From Diadema setosum (Eukaryota > Echinodermata > Echinoidea > Diadematoida > Diadematidae): a DNA stretch of 64,000 bases. Below are positions 45,801-59,800 of this stretch, in pieces (positions within the stretch are counted from its first letter, which is position 1; every line of letters begins with the position of its first letter). The stretch lies in the NCBI GenBank assembly GCA_033980235.1, contig CM067066.1, positions 35,069,180 to 35,133,179 of the forward strand, read 5' to 3'. The position numbers and the translations under genes are program-made. The notes beneath the pieces are model-generated. The model did no database searches and was not told where the DNA came from. It saw nothing but the letters and a program-made list of their open reading frames with translations.

Positions 45801-48800
45801 TAGATCTTCACAAATCTAATGAAATGTGAGTAGAGTGGCTGCTTCTTTCTCCTCATTTTGCTGAATGACATCACCTACTAAAGTAATTCATTTTCTTTCG
45901 ATAGATACAACTCTTTCCAAATACAGCATGCTGTACCAGTATTCCTTCAATTCTGCATGTGCTGTGAAAGTGTAGGCCTACGTGTTGTAGAAAACAAACT
46001 GTCACCAGTAATTACATTCTAAGGTGTACAGAAGAGAAAACTTGTATGCATGTACCAGTATTTAACACACAGATATCTTACACAAATGTATGATAACGTA
46101 CCTTTAGATCTTTTTTTTTAATAAAAAAAAAAAAAATCCTGACATTGAGAATGTTTGCCATCTTACTTACAACAGTAACACAGTAAACTTCAGCAAACAA
46201 AAGTCAACTTGAGTACTAGTGTTCACTGTGCTACAAAAATGTAGTCTGCATTCAAGATTTGCAAGTATTTTCTTGTACAATGTGTACATGGATACCGGAT
46301 GTAGGTACTGCATACGATACAGTGTATGCAGTATTAAAAATAGCACACCCAGTATTACTACGTGTCGGCTGACATTAAGAATGCCTCTACATTTGAAAGA
46401 CTATTTGGCAGTTTGTCAATTTTTTCTTTGTTGGTACAGTACATATACCTCACATTGTAAATACAAACGCGTATCAGTGTCAGAAAGCAGCATGTATATG
46501 GGATAAGGAATATATTTGACTGTAAAGTATGCTATTACATTGTAGTATTAGAATGCTTTTCATACAAACACACAATGTACGCTACTCAAGGAGACAAATT
46601 CCTGCATGTCCCATCTACAGTATCATCTATCAAGAGGATATGAAAATTCATCTGTAACCCCCCCCCCCCCCCCTTCCGTGGTTGCCAAGTACAATCTCAA
46701 TCACTCTTACATTGCTCAGACTGTAGAAATACCAATATTTACACTGTACTCTGCCAGAGCCAGTGATAGGCACATTGTATGATAATGCTAAACAAATGCC
46801 ATCAAAGTGTACACACTAAAGACTGCACAGAGACGTACATTGGCTTACAATGTTGATAATGCAAATGACCTGATGTCATGACTAATTTTGTCACTCACCA
46901 ACATTTCCACATTATGCTACATAATGTACAAAAACGTGTAAATGCATACGCAGTCATACTGCAACAGCACTTAACAATAACATGCATACAGTACATGTAC
47001 AGTGTTGTACATGTACACTAACAGTACTGTAGTACACACTGTATTTCAATATTTTGAGATTTATGGTGTTCTACAAGTCATTCTTGAGTCAATTTAAAAA
47101 AAAAAAAGAGTTTCCTAGCAATACCACCACAAATGTGATTTACTGATAGATATGACAATGTACAGCCATGTACTGTCTACAATGTGCAGTACAAAAATGA
47201 TGTCTGTGTACTTGATGGTACAAAGGCGCACAAAACAGTAGGCCCTATACGCCTGTAATGCTCAACAAATGCACTGGCGCACCTTGTAATACTGCACACA
47301 TTTCTCTGTGAGTAGGCTTTGATAGTCCTTGAAATGAATTGTTCATAAACAGTGAGATTTTAAAAACTGTAAAATTATACAGACAGTGTGATACAATGTA
47401 CTGGTATGTAACTTGTATAATAAAGTATGAACACTGTGGCTATCTCCTTAACTCCTTAATTGCAGACTTTTGAAATAAACTGTGAAGATAAAATGCCTGC
47501 AATATCATATCCATGTACAATGTATAGTGTAGACCTACATTGTAGATGTTATGTACAATTGTGTGTAACCAGAAGTGTCGTTATAAAATCCTTTCAAAAC
47601 CTTGGTGCCGTTTTATAAAACTTGTTATCAGTAACAACTGCTACATTTCTATGACAAATTTGCTCTTGTAGCCAATCAGATGCAATGATTTTGGTAGCTT
47701 ATAACAGCTATCATGATTCGTAACTTGTTATTGATAACAAGTTTCATGAAATGGGGTGTGGTAGGCTTCTAGTTCTACAGTTTGTCTGGATCACTTGCAT
47801 GAATTCAAATTGAAATTTGAATATATTCTGGAATATGTACTTAAATTATCAACAGCAACTGAACAAATAAAAAAGGATGGGGGGGGGGGGGGGGGGAGGA
47901 ACCTGCATCTTGCAGTACGAGAAGGAAATAGCACAAGCTGTACGAGTTTCAAGTCGCTGTTGTGACAGCACTGAACTTGAAGACTGCCATTCACACCTGT
48001 GCTGGAAAGTCACTCTGCGCCAATTAATCCCATTTAGGTGGCTGGCCCGGGCATCGAAAATAGCAGTCAATTAAGAGTCTAGCGCGGGTGGTGCAATGAA
48101 GCTGTCAGCGAGCCAGTGATTGATATTGCATCTGCCCGCGGCGCCGGTAAGGAAAATATCACCCCCCAGTCATGTGTGTATATTGCCCAGTCAAGACTGT
48201 CCAGCGATGGAGAGACAGGGTTTCAGGAAGTTGTAATATGTACAGTGTATCCCAATGTAATGTCTAGATGCACTTGTAGCCAAGGTGCGTATTATGTCGC
48301 AGCCTTTGCGGGGCAGGATCATGCAACAGATCTATCAGCATGCATGCATACATTGTACATTCTCAAATGGTCTTGGGTCATGTGATATGAATGAAGTCAT
48401 GTCACTATAATGTTTTACCAGTCTGTTTATAGGCCATCATGCTTTTAGCCTGAATCACTTTTGGTTGTAGGAGGAATATAAATTCCCCAACCTTAGTGCA
48501 GACACACTTTATAATATTACAACTTTCCATTTAAATCACAGTCAAGATAGTAGTGATGAGTCTGTGACTGCTCGCATATTACAATGTAATTTGTAGATCA
48601 GGGCATGTTGGTATTGCACCATGGTTTTGTGTCACTCCTGAAAACCTACAAATTGTATAGTGCTGTATGCATGTTCTTATTTCTATCATACATTGTATAT
48701 TTGCTCCTTGAATGTGAAAGGCATGACTTTCTGCATGTTTATGAATCATCAAAGGGGGGGGGGAAGGGGGATAGGTAGGATGGATGGTCTTGAAAAGTAG

Positions 48801-51800
48801 CAAGCCATTTAAACTGAAATAGACAGCTCACATGTTGAACACCACTGTGTTTTAATTTTAAAGTTTATATCATAATTTGAAATTATATTATCTCAGGACA
48901 ACTGACAGGTGCCTGCAATGTACAATAAAAGCATTAAAAAGCATTAATATTAAGTGAATATTAGAGTCTCACCTTGACACCCACTAATGACAAATTTTAG
49001 AGGTTTCTTATGACAATTACTAACTGGTACTATGCACAGATGTACTATAAAAGCAAGATACAATGTATTTTCAAGGCTTGAAATTTGTGCAAATTGGAGC
49101 TGATGGCGTTTTTCACAGCATGAAATTTTGCAAATTGCCTCTGGCATGCATACATAGTGTAGGCAAGAACTTTTGCGTGAACTGTAATTTTGCAAATCTT
49201 TGTTCTCGCGAAATTCACGAAATTGAATGGCATGTAAGACGTATGTCCACAAACATTCATCGTTTTATGGTATTCTGTAGGGTGGCCACTGGGAGGTCCT
49301 GCTCTAGAGTAGAGGGCCACTACCACCCCTCTCGATCAAGGTGGTATGGAATTGTAGGTGTCAGTTTGATTATGATTGGTCAGATGATGAGGACATTGTG
49401 GGATTGACACTGTACAGTTTGTATTGTGTATACAATTCATGTACATTCACATTGCACATGAAACAGTGATATTGGTACATGTAGGGGTGATAAGCACATG
49501 TGAAATGCAGAAATATACAATAATGTACATAGAGTGTACAGTGTAGAATATTAAGTGTCCCAGATTTGGGACTTTTGCTGAAACAGATGCATACCATGTA
49601 CAAAATGTATTGTACATTGTACAATATCCTATCATGTACACTGAACATGAAACACACACTGATGGCTCTTTGGCACCTTCCTGACTGTGATTTACATGTA
49701 AATTCAGTGGATTCTTGCCATCAACAAACTGTAGAAGTACTACACCACATTTGTACATTGTACCACCACTCCATCCGCTTTCCGAAATTGCTTGAACAAC
49801 ACGCACCATGGGGGATGTATGATTTAGAATTCATGAAAGGGGGAATACACAGGAACCAAATTGGTAGGCAGAACCAAGGGAACCAAATTGGCAGGTTTGA
49901 TAGTGAATACCTTTGACTTGTGAAACTTTATGCAAAACAATGCAGCGGGGAGAGATCTAATTTCCGGGAATGAGATTGACCCATAGGGGGGGCCTCCTTG
50001 CCCTTTCATTACATCAGACATGAGCCTTTGGCTGTGTTAACAGTACTCAAGAATGCGACCAGTTGGGGGGGGGGGGGGGGGGGGGGGGGAGGTGGTCGCG
50101 CATATCTACAACATGTCTGCTATCTCTGCGACTAGCACAGAGCTCATGAGAAAGGTCTCGTACACATGACGGTCTCTGTGTCTGTGGTGCCTCACTGGGA
50201 TCGGCGGCTTGGCAGCTGAACTTCAAAGCATTCCTTTCTTGTCAACTCATTCATCGTGGTAATGGGGATTTGAAGTTTGATTTGTCTCGTCAGTTATTGG
50301 CGAATGAAAATATGTACGATACTACCATGCAGCATTATTTCTTTAGTTTTCAGACAAATATGTGTACAATGTACATATCAATGCATAAAATTTGATTTTT
50401 TTTTTTTTTTTTTAAATGATAAGATACATGTACACACTATATCTGTCATGCTGGACAAGTACCTCTAAAAAAAATAATTATAATAATTATTCTTTGTGCT
50501 ATGTACTGGTTTTACGCGTAAGTACCTGGTAGTATCATGTCTGTGCACTCGGTTGAAACATGGCATGACAGCCTGCACAAAAAGAATATTTTTCTGTAAT
50601 CTGATATTTTTTTGTTATTATCATTATACCATAAGAAAGTAATTTGGATTTATAATGTTACAGTTTAGTTGTACAATGTACAATAGGGAGTTTTCGATTG
50701 GGTGAACGAGAAGGACGTGCCGCCGAGCGCAACCGTACGTCAAGGCATCACGTCTGTACGTTGACCCGCTGCTAAAACACATTTCGATATTTCGGGCGCC
50801 GGCGTCACATCTCGTGGCGAGTGCAGGAGGCAACCTGTGCCTTGCGTGCATATATGCGGAATTTGTGACTTGTTTCTGTACTTGTAATATTTATTTTGTC
50901 TTTGACTAGATGCGTATCCTGGGAGGAATTATGTGAATTTTAAAACATGATGCATGGTAAGACTACAAGGCAAATGCACTGCTGCACTAGGCCAAAAGCA
51001 CCGAGATCTGTTTGCGTACAGCATTACGTGTAAATGCATGTGTGGGACTACGGTATGCAGTTGCAAAGTGCGAAACAGTGAAAGCAGCCAAATAAAGTAG
51101 GAACCAGAGGCTGTAGTTTGTATGTCAGCGCTGCTGCTGTGACGTATCAAGATCATAAGCTTTCATGTAATTAGAATAATTAATATTCTCTCGAAAGGAA
51201 AAGGAAAACGGGTGAACTGAGCACGGATTTCTCGAGGGTCATCGTGCTCTTTCGCACGATTTTCGTCTATCGCGAGAGGAGTGTGACGTCATAGCAAGGT
51301 GGGTTGAGCGCGGCGCAACCGATTTGGGTGGACGATGATAACCGGGGTGAACGTGTTCGAAATTTGTGCGATGAGCCGAGGGTCGACACTGGCGCATGCG
51401 CAGTACGTAAAAACTACGTCATAACAGGGTGACGCCTGGCTCAACGTGCAAATCGAAAAGTCCCTAATATGTACAGTACATTGCACAACATGCAGATCCA
51501 TGTGTTTCAGTGTTACAATGTTTTTCTTTAACACTAGGAATAATGTTGCTGTAAAGTGGTATTTTGTAACCCAGTAACCCAGATGATGACTGCTACATTT
51601 TTACCAGTTTAGAGAAAATAGAAAGAGGAAGTAATTTTGAAATTGCTTGTATATACTGTAGTTATAATGCTTGTCTTGTCTTTTGATTGGATTATCCCTG
51701 TACGAGTTGTAGAGTCATTACAAGGTCTTACATATTACACAGTTCTCCTACCGGTAGTTTACCAATAAAATGTGCTTCTCTCTTTCATTGGGGGATGGGA

Positions 51801-54800
51801 TACTTACAAGTATTAGAGACGAGTGATTGATTGTAGCAGATCGGTTTTGCCTAAACAGACTTGTCATTTCTTGTTGAGCGGGGTGCATCTACAAATGGCT
51901 GGGAGAGGTGACAGGAAAATAAGCAAACCTGTCTTCAGAGCTATTACGGTGCGATCGATAAGACCCTTATCCCCGGCCGATATTTACACTGCCTCCTGGC
52001 ACTCAAAATGTACTAGAAGGATCTGCTCCTTTGCTATTCTCCATGCGCAGCACTCAAACACAGCATCCTGCCTCGGGTTGGAGGCGTATACAGTACATCA
52101 GTGCAGAGCTGCATGCAGCCATGTCTTCAATGTACAGTCTCTTAATGGCTTGTCTGCAGATATAAAAAACTGTTACTACATACACACATCATGCTCACTG
52201 AAGAACGTTGTCACAGAGCACCTCTGTGAGATAACATACATTGTAAATGCACATATACATGTACATGTAAATGACATACAGTACTGTATACAATACAAAA
52301 ATGTGCACCATTGTGCATATATGTCCAACTTACACTGTATTACTTTTGATGACTATCAAATACATGTACAGCTGTAGTACTGTTTGCATGTTTGTAATGG
52401 AGATAACATGATGACTTGGTAAGAAATGACCAAATACATTTATCATCAGCTGCAAGTACATGTATAAAAGAGTAATTTAACCCCCCCCCCCCAAAAAAAA
52501 AAAGGCTTATACTTACTACTGAATAGTAAAAATAATTGAGCTACTGGTACTACTGTATGCGTTAAAAAACTAAATAAACGTATCTGTGCTACAGAACTTT
52601 GGATCATTTAAAATGTCATCTACTGTAGGCTTGGCAGCGAAATAGAAATGTGCTGAAACCGAATCATTTCGTACTGCAGCTTGGCTGATGTACAATGTAA
52701 AGTCGTGGCATGGTCCTCTTGAATCGTAACACATCTCCATTTGAGTCTAGTGCATGTGACCTCATGCAGGCAGCAGGCAGGCAAACATGCATAATGCAAG
52801 GGAGATTCAAGTCAAGAGCTGGTGTGAAAAGTTCAGAATAGGTGGACCCGAACCTGCAGTAGTATGCGTATTGCATTGGAGTAAACCTACAAAAACTGTA
52901 CGCCTTTTTTTTTTTCCTCCCCTCTCACTCAGAAACGTTGTGGGGGCCAGTGATTTGGTAACTTGATGCCCTCCGTTCAGACCTCCGCATCTTGATGGTG
53001 CGATGAAACAAAGGGGACGATGAGAAATCTTACAGGGTGGAAGAGGCCATCATCCTAAATACCAACTTGGGTTGCCTGAGCAATTGAGACAATTCGGAAT
53101 TGAGTCTGTGCAGCAGGCTATTTGCCGTACACATGCCTGGGAGAAGCAAGAGATTGCATACACAAAACAGACCCTCTTTCTTGCGTATCATGCTTGAAAG
53201 ACGTGAAATCATGGACATTGTGACAGCGTTTTATCGCGCAAACTTGTACATGTACAATGTGTACAGGGCATGGGCTACAGGTGAACACTGTATACAATCT
53301 TCCATCATTGCATTCTGACTTTGACGTCAACTTCTACTACATACAGTAGTACAAAGGTATAGGTCTACATCAAATTTACATAAATAAATTTGTACAATGT
53401 ATGTTCCCTTTCCTTTCTAAAGTACCAATGGTATACCAGTACTGTATGCTTTTTTTTTTGGGGGGGGGGGGGGGGGAATACCCGGTTGGTGATAAAGTGA
53501 GCATTCCGGCCTTATAAATCTTCAGTCATGTTTGCATGTTCTGTATTTTTAATCGTCTTATGGTCTGCAGTAGCTTTGAACAGTTTTGCTGTTTAAAGGG
53601 AAGATAAACCCCAAGAACAATGTGGATTGAGTGAAAGCAGCAACATTAGTAGAACACATCACTGAAAGTTTGAAGAAAATCGGACAATCGATGCACAAGT
53701 TATAAATTTTTAAAGTTTTGGTGTTGGAACCGCTGGATGAGGAGACTACTAGAGGTTATGACGTATGAGTGGACAACAATACCAAGAAAATATAAAGAAA
53801 ATTCTACAAAAATTCATTTTTCATGAAAATTACAAATTCCATCAACTTGATATTGACATATGTTATGGGTAGCAATTATTCCCCCTGCTTTCTGAAAGCG
53901 GTTGGTCCACTGCTCTTTCATAATTCTAGAAAAGTGAATTTTTGTTGAATTTGATTTATATTTTCTTTGTATTGTTGTTTACTCATACGTCATATCCTGT
54001 AGTAGTCTCCTCATCCAGCGGTTCCAACACCAAAACTTTAAAAATTCATAACTTTTGCATCGATTGTCCGATTTTCCTCAAACTTTCACTGATGTGTTCT
54101 AGTAATGTTGCTGCTTTCACTCAATCCATATTGCTCTTTGGGTTTACCTTCCCTTTAATTTGTTGTTCGTGACAGTCAAGGGTACTACATGTACATGGAC
54201 CTTTATGCAACTTTTTGGACATGTGACAGCTACAGTACATGTCTCTGTGTTGCAGAGTTTGAATTGTCACACACAGAGTGTATATTACAGTACATTCATT
54301 ATTGCGACAGTTACACCAACTGTATATCCATGGATGTTATTATAATGGTATACAACACTCATTTACATCGGCAACCAGTCATTTGCATTGTGGGCAGTGT
54401 GTATGAGCCTTGCAGTTTGTCAATAAAATCAATTGCTGTGACCCATGAAATCAATGGAGTGCTCAGCAGGACCCCACCATACCGAGCTTACTTTGCATGG
54501 CTATGATTTGATCCTGCTTTGAACGTATGCATGTACTATGCAGTAATCATGCGTACACATCCATTCAGGAAATGACCTGTCGGTGCCAATTGTAGGCAGA
54601 TCCCATCAAATGTTTTCAAATGAAACCTTCATTAGTTTGTGAAGGCCTTCATGCAGAGAACACATATCGTACCCATTTACATGCAGTTCCACACAATTGT
54701 TTCACTGAATACCAACAATTTTGTCAAGATCAAATCCATGTTTATCATGTTTTTTTTTTTTTCATTACAACAAAAAGGCCATGCAAATGTTTATTTCTAT

Positions 54801-56777
54801 TATTACTGCATATTTTTTATACCCCCGCCAAACGAAGTTTGAAGGGGGTATATAGGAATCAGCGGACGGTCGGTCGGTCGGGCGGGCGGTCGGGCGGGCG
54901 GGCGGTCGGGCGGTCGGTCGGGCGGTCGGTCCGTTGCAAATCTTGCGTCGCGAACTACTTCCTCAGTTTTCAACCGATTCCCATAAAACTTGGCACAGAT
55001 GTGTGCCTTGGGTTGTAGATGTGCAAGACGTATTTTTTGACAGTACCCAAAAGTACGTTGCCATGGTAACGGCATATTATGGGCAAAAATGGGTACAAAT
55101 CTTGCGTCGCGAACTCCTCCCACAGTTTTTGATCAATTTTTATGAAATTAGGTACAGATGTTCATCTGAATATGTTAATGTGCAAGACACAAATTTCCGC
55201 AGGGGCAAAAAGTGTGTTGCCATGGTAACGGCATGTTATTGGTAAAATATAGGGCAAAATGCTTCATGGCAAAACTGCTTCATCAGTGTTCTTCTAATTC
55301 TCATGGAATTCATATTGAATGTTTGTCTTAGGATATAGGTCAGCATGACACATTTCTTGACAGTGACAAAAAGTATGTTGCCATGGTAACAACTCACATA
55401 TTATGAGCCAAAATGATGGAAAATTTTGTGTTGCAAACTACTTCCTCAGTTTTTGCCCAATTTCCATGAAACTTGGTACAGATGTGTGCCTTTGGTTGTA
55501 AACAGTACCCGAAAGTACATTGCCATGGTAACGGCATATTAATGGCAGAAGATCAAGGAAAGATCTTGCGGATTTAACTACTTCCTCAGTTTTTTGACCA
55601 AAGCTTATGAAATGTTGTTTTGACCAAAGCTTATGAAATGTTGTTTGGCGGGGGTATAACCAGTCGCTGTAGCGACATTTCTAGTTTTTTTTACAGTTTT
55701 CTAAGACAGTAATGCAGAAAATACAGTTCTGTGACATTTGCTTCTGCGACAGTTGCGCCCATGATATATCTTCACACTGAGCAAATTTAACAACAGATGA
55801 AAATATTGCATATGGGAAATATTACGGTGCTTACAATAGCCTCTGTGTCAAAATGGCATAAACAACATCTCACGAAAATGTCTGTGACCTCCTCACTGGT
55901 GAAAATAGAGTCTCTGTACTCGAAATAACAGCTTTGCGGTAACAAAAAACTAGGAATTTTCAGTGTGTGTGTGTGGATGGAAGAGGTTAGCAGTCTGTGT
56001 GTTAATTCATTACTTCCTGAATGAGGAAGTTGTTGAACCACAACCTGTAATTCTCTTGTCATCAGTAAATCATGAGGAGATATTAGAGTGTAGGCTTGCT
56101 GAGAGGGGCATGCTCCCACTAACCATGAAGCTAGTAGCTTCATGCTCTAACTATTCCCGCAATATGGCATGTTGCAGGAAACTTTTATTCCAAATAGTAC
56201 ATAATCATAGGCAGCTGTCGTTTGGATAAATTGCATCATATATCATGACATCCTAATTTATACACTACAATGTACATATCATTCCAGTGGAGTTGTCTTT
56301 CCTCTTCAGTTCTTATTAAAGATTTATAATATTTTTCTAAATGTATAGTACTGTACCACTGCATGTTTGATACCTATTTCACTTTGTCTTTTGGTGTCTT
56401 CAATACACTCCATGAATACAACTATTTCATTTGCTGCCTTCTTGATGTATGATAAAGAAAGAAAGAATCACCCACTACTTTTCTGGGTGATTTTTCTCAA
56501 ATTACACATACATCTCAGCTGCAGCAAGTCTTTGTTCAATCAATGCAGTTGTGAATGAATGCACTTGGTATAATTTGAAATGGTCCCCCCCCTCCCCCCC
56601 CCCCCCCCCCCACACACCACACATTCCAACTGACTTACACATGGCCTTGTTTTTTATGAAGGAGTCATTTGTATGACCTCTTGGCGAAGTTGTGGTTTCA
56701 GCCACGCACTGACACCACCAGTCTGAGGATTGGTATTTTTGGAGTCATGTTGGGGGAAAACTATCGTACATTGTATC

Positions 56778-56814
<37 letters not shown>

Positions 56815-59800
56815 GTGTGTGTGCAGGTCACAGTCCATTCACTGCATTCTTGTTTTCACATATAATAGAAAATACAACAGTGTGTTATAAAATTCCGTTT
56901 ATGAGTTATATGAAATATTTTTTGTACAAGTTACTTTTTTTTTGCAGACATTTGATACAGTTCAGTACATGTAATGTGACTTTGCAGTTTCAGCAGGAAC
57001 TTAAATAGCAAAACTTACGATTGTGTGTACCATTTTTCAAGGGTGTAATGTCAGCTCATGATTACTGGGTACCATGAACTTTATTTTCATTCTAAGATCT
57101 TCAATTTCAGTGAAGTCAGAATGGTGTTTGTTTTGTTCTGTTTTGTTTTGTTTTTGGCTGTGTCATAAGTCAGAGACAAAGTAGAAATGAAAAATGTGAC
57201 AATAGCATTTATTACAGAGATGGTACAATTTCAGTTGAGATGGGGCTTCAGGTTCCCAACATGTTTGAGGATGATTTTTTTGAGATAATGAGAAACTCCT
57301 TATGAAATATGAAAAAGCATAAAATTCTAAGAGGAAGTCAAAGTTTATTTGGTAAAAATTGGTCTTGAAATGGCCGAGATATCGAAAACAAAGCAATCTC
57401 AATAAAAGGTGGGACCCACCTTTAATAGGATGGCTTTGTGTTACTTTGTTTTTGGATATATCTCAGCCTTTTCAAAACTGATTTTCATCAAATAAACTGT
57501 GAATTCCACTTAGAATTGTATACTCTTTAACATTTCATAAAATGTAAGTATCTCAGAAAAAAAAAGAAGTTAAAAGCTGAATCCTTACCTCAACCAATAC
57601 TATAACATCCTTTTAATTTCTTTCATACAACCTTTTGTAAGAAAAGTTTCTTTCCCAGATGATGTAGGAATTGAGATTTACAGCACTGTGATCTCAATTT
57701 TGTGTGATCACACCTTTACTACTTCAGGGTTCTATCTTCCAAGTTAGTTCAATTACATTTCCCTATTCCAATAATTTGTAATGCCTTTAAAGTTATATAG
57801 TTTTGGTCGAGACCTAATTTCAGGTTTCTAACACTTTTTGGTAATGAGAAACCTCTTATGAAATATGAAAGATCAAGCAATTTTATGAGGAATTCAACGT
57901 TTATTTGATGAAAAGTGGTTATGAAATGGCTGAAATATCCAAAAAAAGAGTGATTCTAATTAAAGTGTGGGACCCCGCTTTATTACGATCGCTTTGTTTT
58001 ACTTTGTTTTTGGATGTTTCAGTCATTCCAAACCTGATTTTCATTGAATAAACTTTGAATTCCTCTTAATATGGTATGCTCTGTACTATACCAGTTTTCT
58101 TGGTACAGTTTGTATCTTGTAAAAAGTTAAAAGCCCAATTCTCATCTCCACCTATACTGTACCATCCCTTTCAGCAGTGTTCTTGAAGAAGAGAATTTCA
58201 TTTTCAAAGGTGTAAAAATACTGTACATTTCATCTTTAGTGTAGACCTAGGTTGTACTATGTTTGCATGCACATTGCTACAAGTAAAGCCTCTTGTTTTC
58301 ACTTTTAGAAAGAGTTCAGAAAATATGAACTTTTGAAATATCTTCTTTTATTTTACTGTCTGCAAATGTAACCTTCAGTCCTACTTCAAATTTGGAGTGA
58401 GCAGGTTTTAAGATTCTTCATTTTCTTGAGTAAAACACACACATGTACCGAAGTGAATTTAAACAGCCTGCTTTATTGCGACCATGCCTGCAGTGACTTT
58501 TAATGGCATCACTGATGTTTCTGTAGATCAGGATCAATTTTGCTCCAAATGCTTAACGAAAAATGTCACAACTGAGCAAAGTACAAATACTTACAGATTG
58601 TATGTACATATACACAACCTTGTATATCTCTAGGTAGTGACACATCTGATTTGTGTTTAGTGGAATGAACCTAGACATTATTCTTTTAAGAGTGTATTTA
58701 TGAAATTCTGTATCTTTTATTGTGGTACCATATACCTAAAGGCTAATTCTATAAACATGCAATATATAGTAATATAGGAGTAATATGATTTTACATAGGT
58801 CCATTCACATCCATCTTTGAAAGTAAAAGCTGTTCTCTCTGTAGTTACCTGTGAAATTTCTTGGTTCAGGCCATCTTCACCGTACAAAAATGTCTTTTGA
58901 ATACAATGTGTACATATCTAAAGAAATGAAGTGTTTAAATGCCAAAACTGATATCACAATACATCCGTTTTTATCAACTTGAGATGTATTTGAGATTGAA
59001 CTTGCTGCAAGTGATTAAAATGTACGTGATAATTTTAGTAATATCTTCAAAAAATCTCTTGTTACGGTATGTCATTAGTACATATTGTATGTTATGTAAT
59101 CATTTAAAAGATTAGAATTTTCTCTAATTGATGATGACCTTACTTTAAATACTTTGAAAATTTCATTTTCTGTTTTTTTTTTTTACATTGAAACTTGTAA
59201 AATATTTGTATGTAAAATATCTGTATATCTGTCTTCTTCCAGATGATTTCAAAGAATAGAAGGTAGAGCTTTACAATGTACAAATGTGTTCTGTGAGATC
59301 TTTTCCAGCATCTCGAAGGACAAGTCCACAGTCTTATCTCATGGAACATGAAGGAATTTTGGTGTACATGTATCTTTCTCTTTTCCCTATGGTGTCCTAT
59401 CTCTTCTATTCTTTTCTCTGATCCTGACTTCATGCTCTTTGTCTGTGCCGACAAGACAAAGTCCAAACCAACAAGCCTCAATTGTTTGTCAGACTGTTTG
59501 AATTGTTATTCCATTCATTGATCACATAATGTGAACATTATCTTATTGGAAGACAGAGAGAGAGAGAGAAAAAAAAAAAGTCCCCCCCCCCCCTCCCCCC
59601 AAACAGAAAGACAAAAAGATGTGGAGGAGGAAAAGTCAACAGCATTACCAGTAGGTGGGGTTCTGTGAAAAGGCATTTCATGCACAGTGAGAAGGCCAGG
59701 ATTCGGCTTGGTCTGCATTCCCTGTGTATGACTCATTGTACTCCACCGTTGCGTACATTGGCGTTGATTTATACATGTTGTAGACTGATCGAAAAGAGGG

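Noticed and set aside
51823..52377. 184-codon open frame inside the cadherin intron
   Set aside because: No domain, no signal peptide or repeat pattern, amino-acid use like random translation, and it lies between two cadherin exons on the same strand without compatible splice sites.
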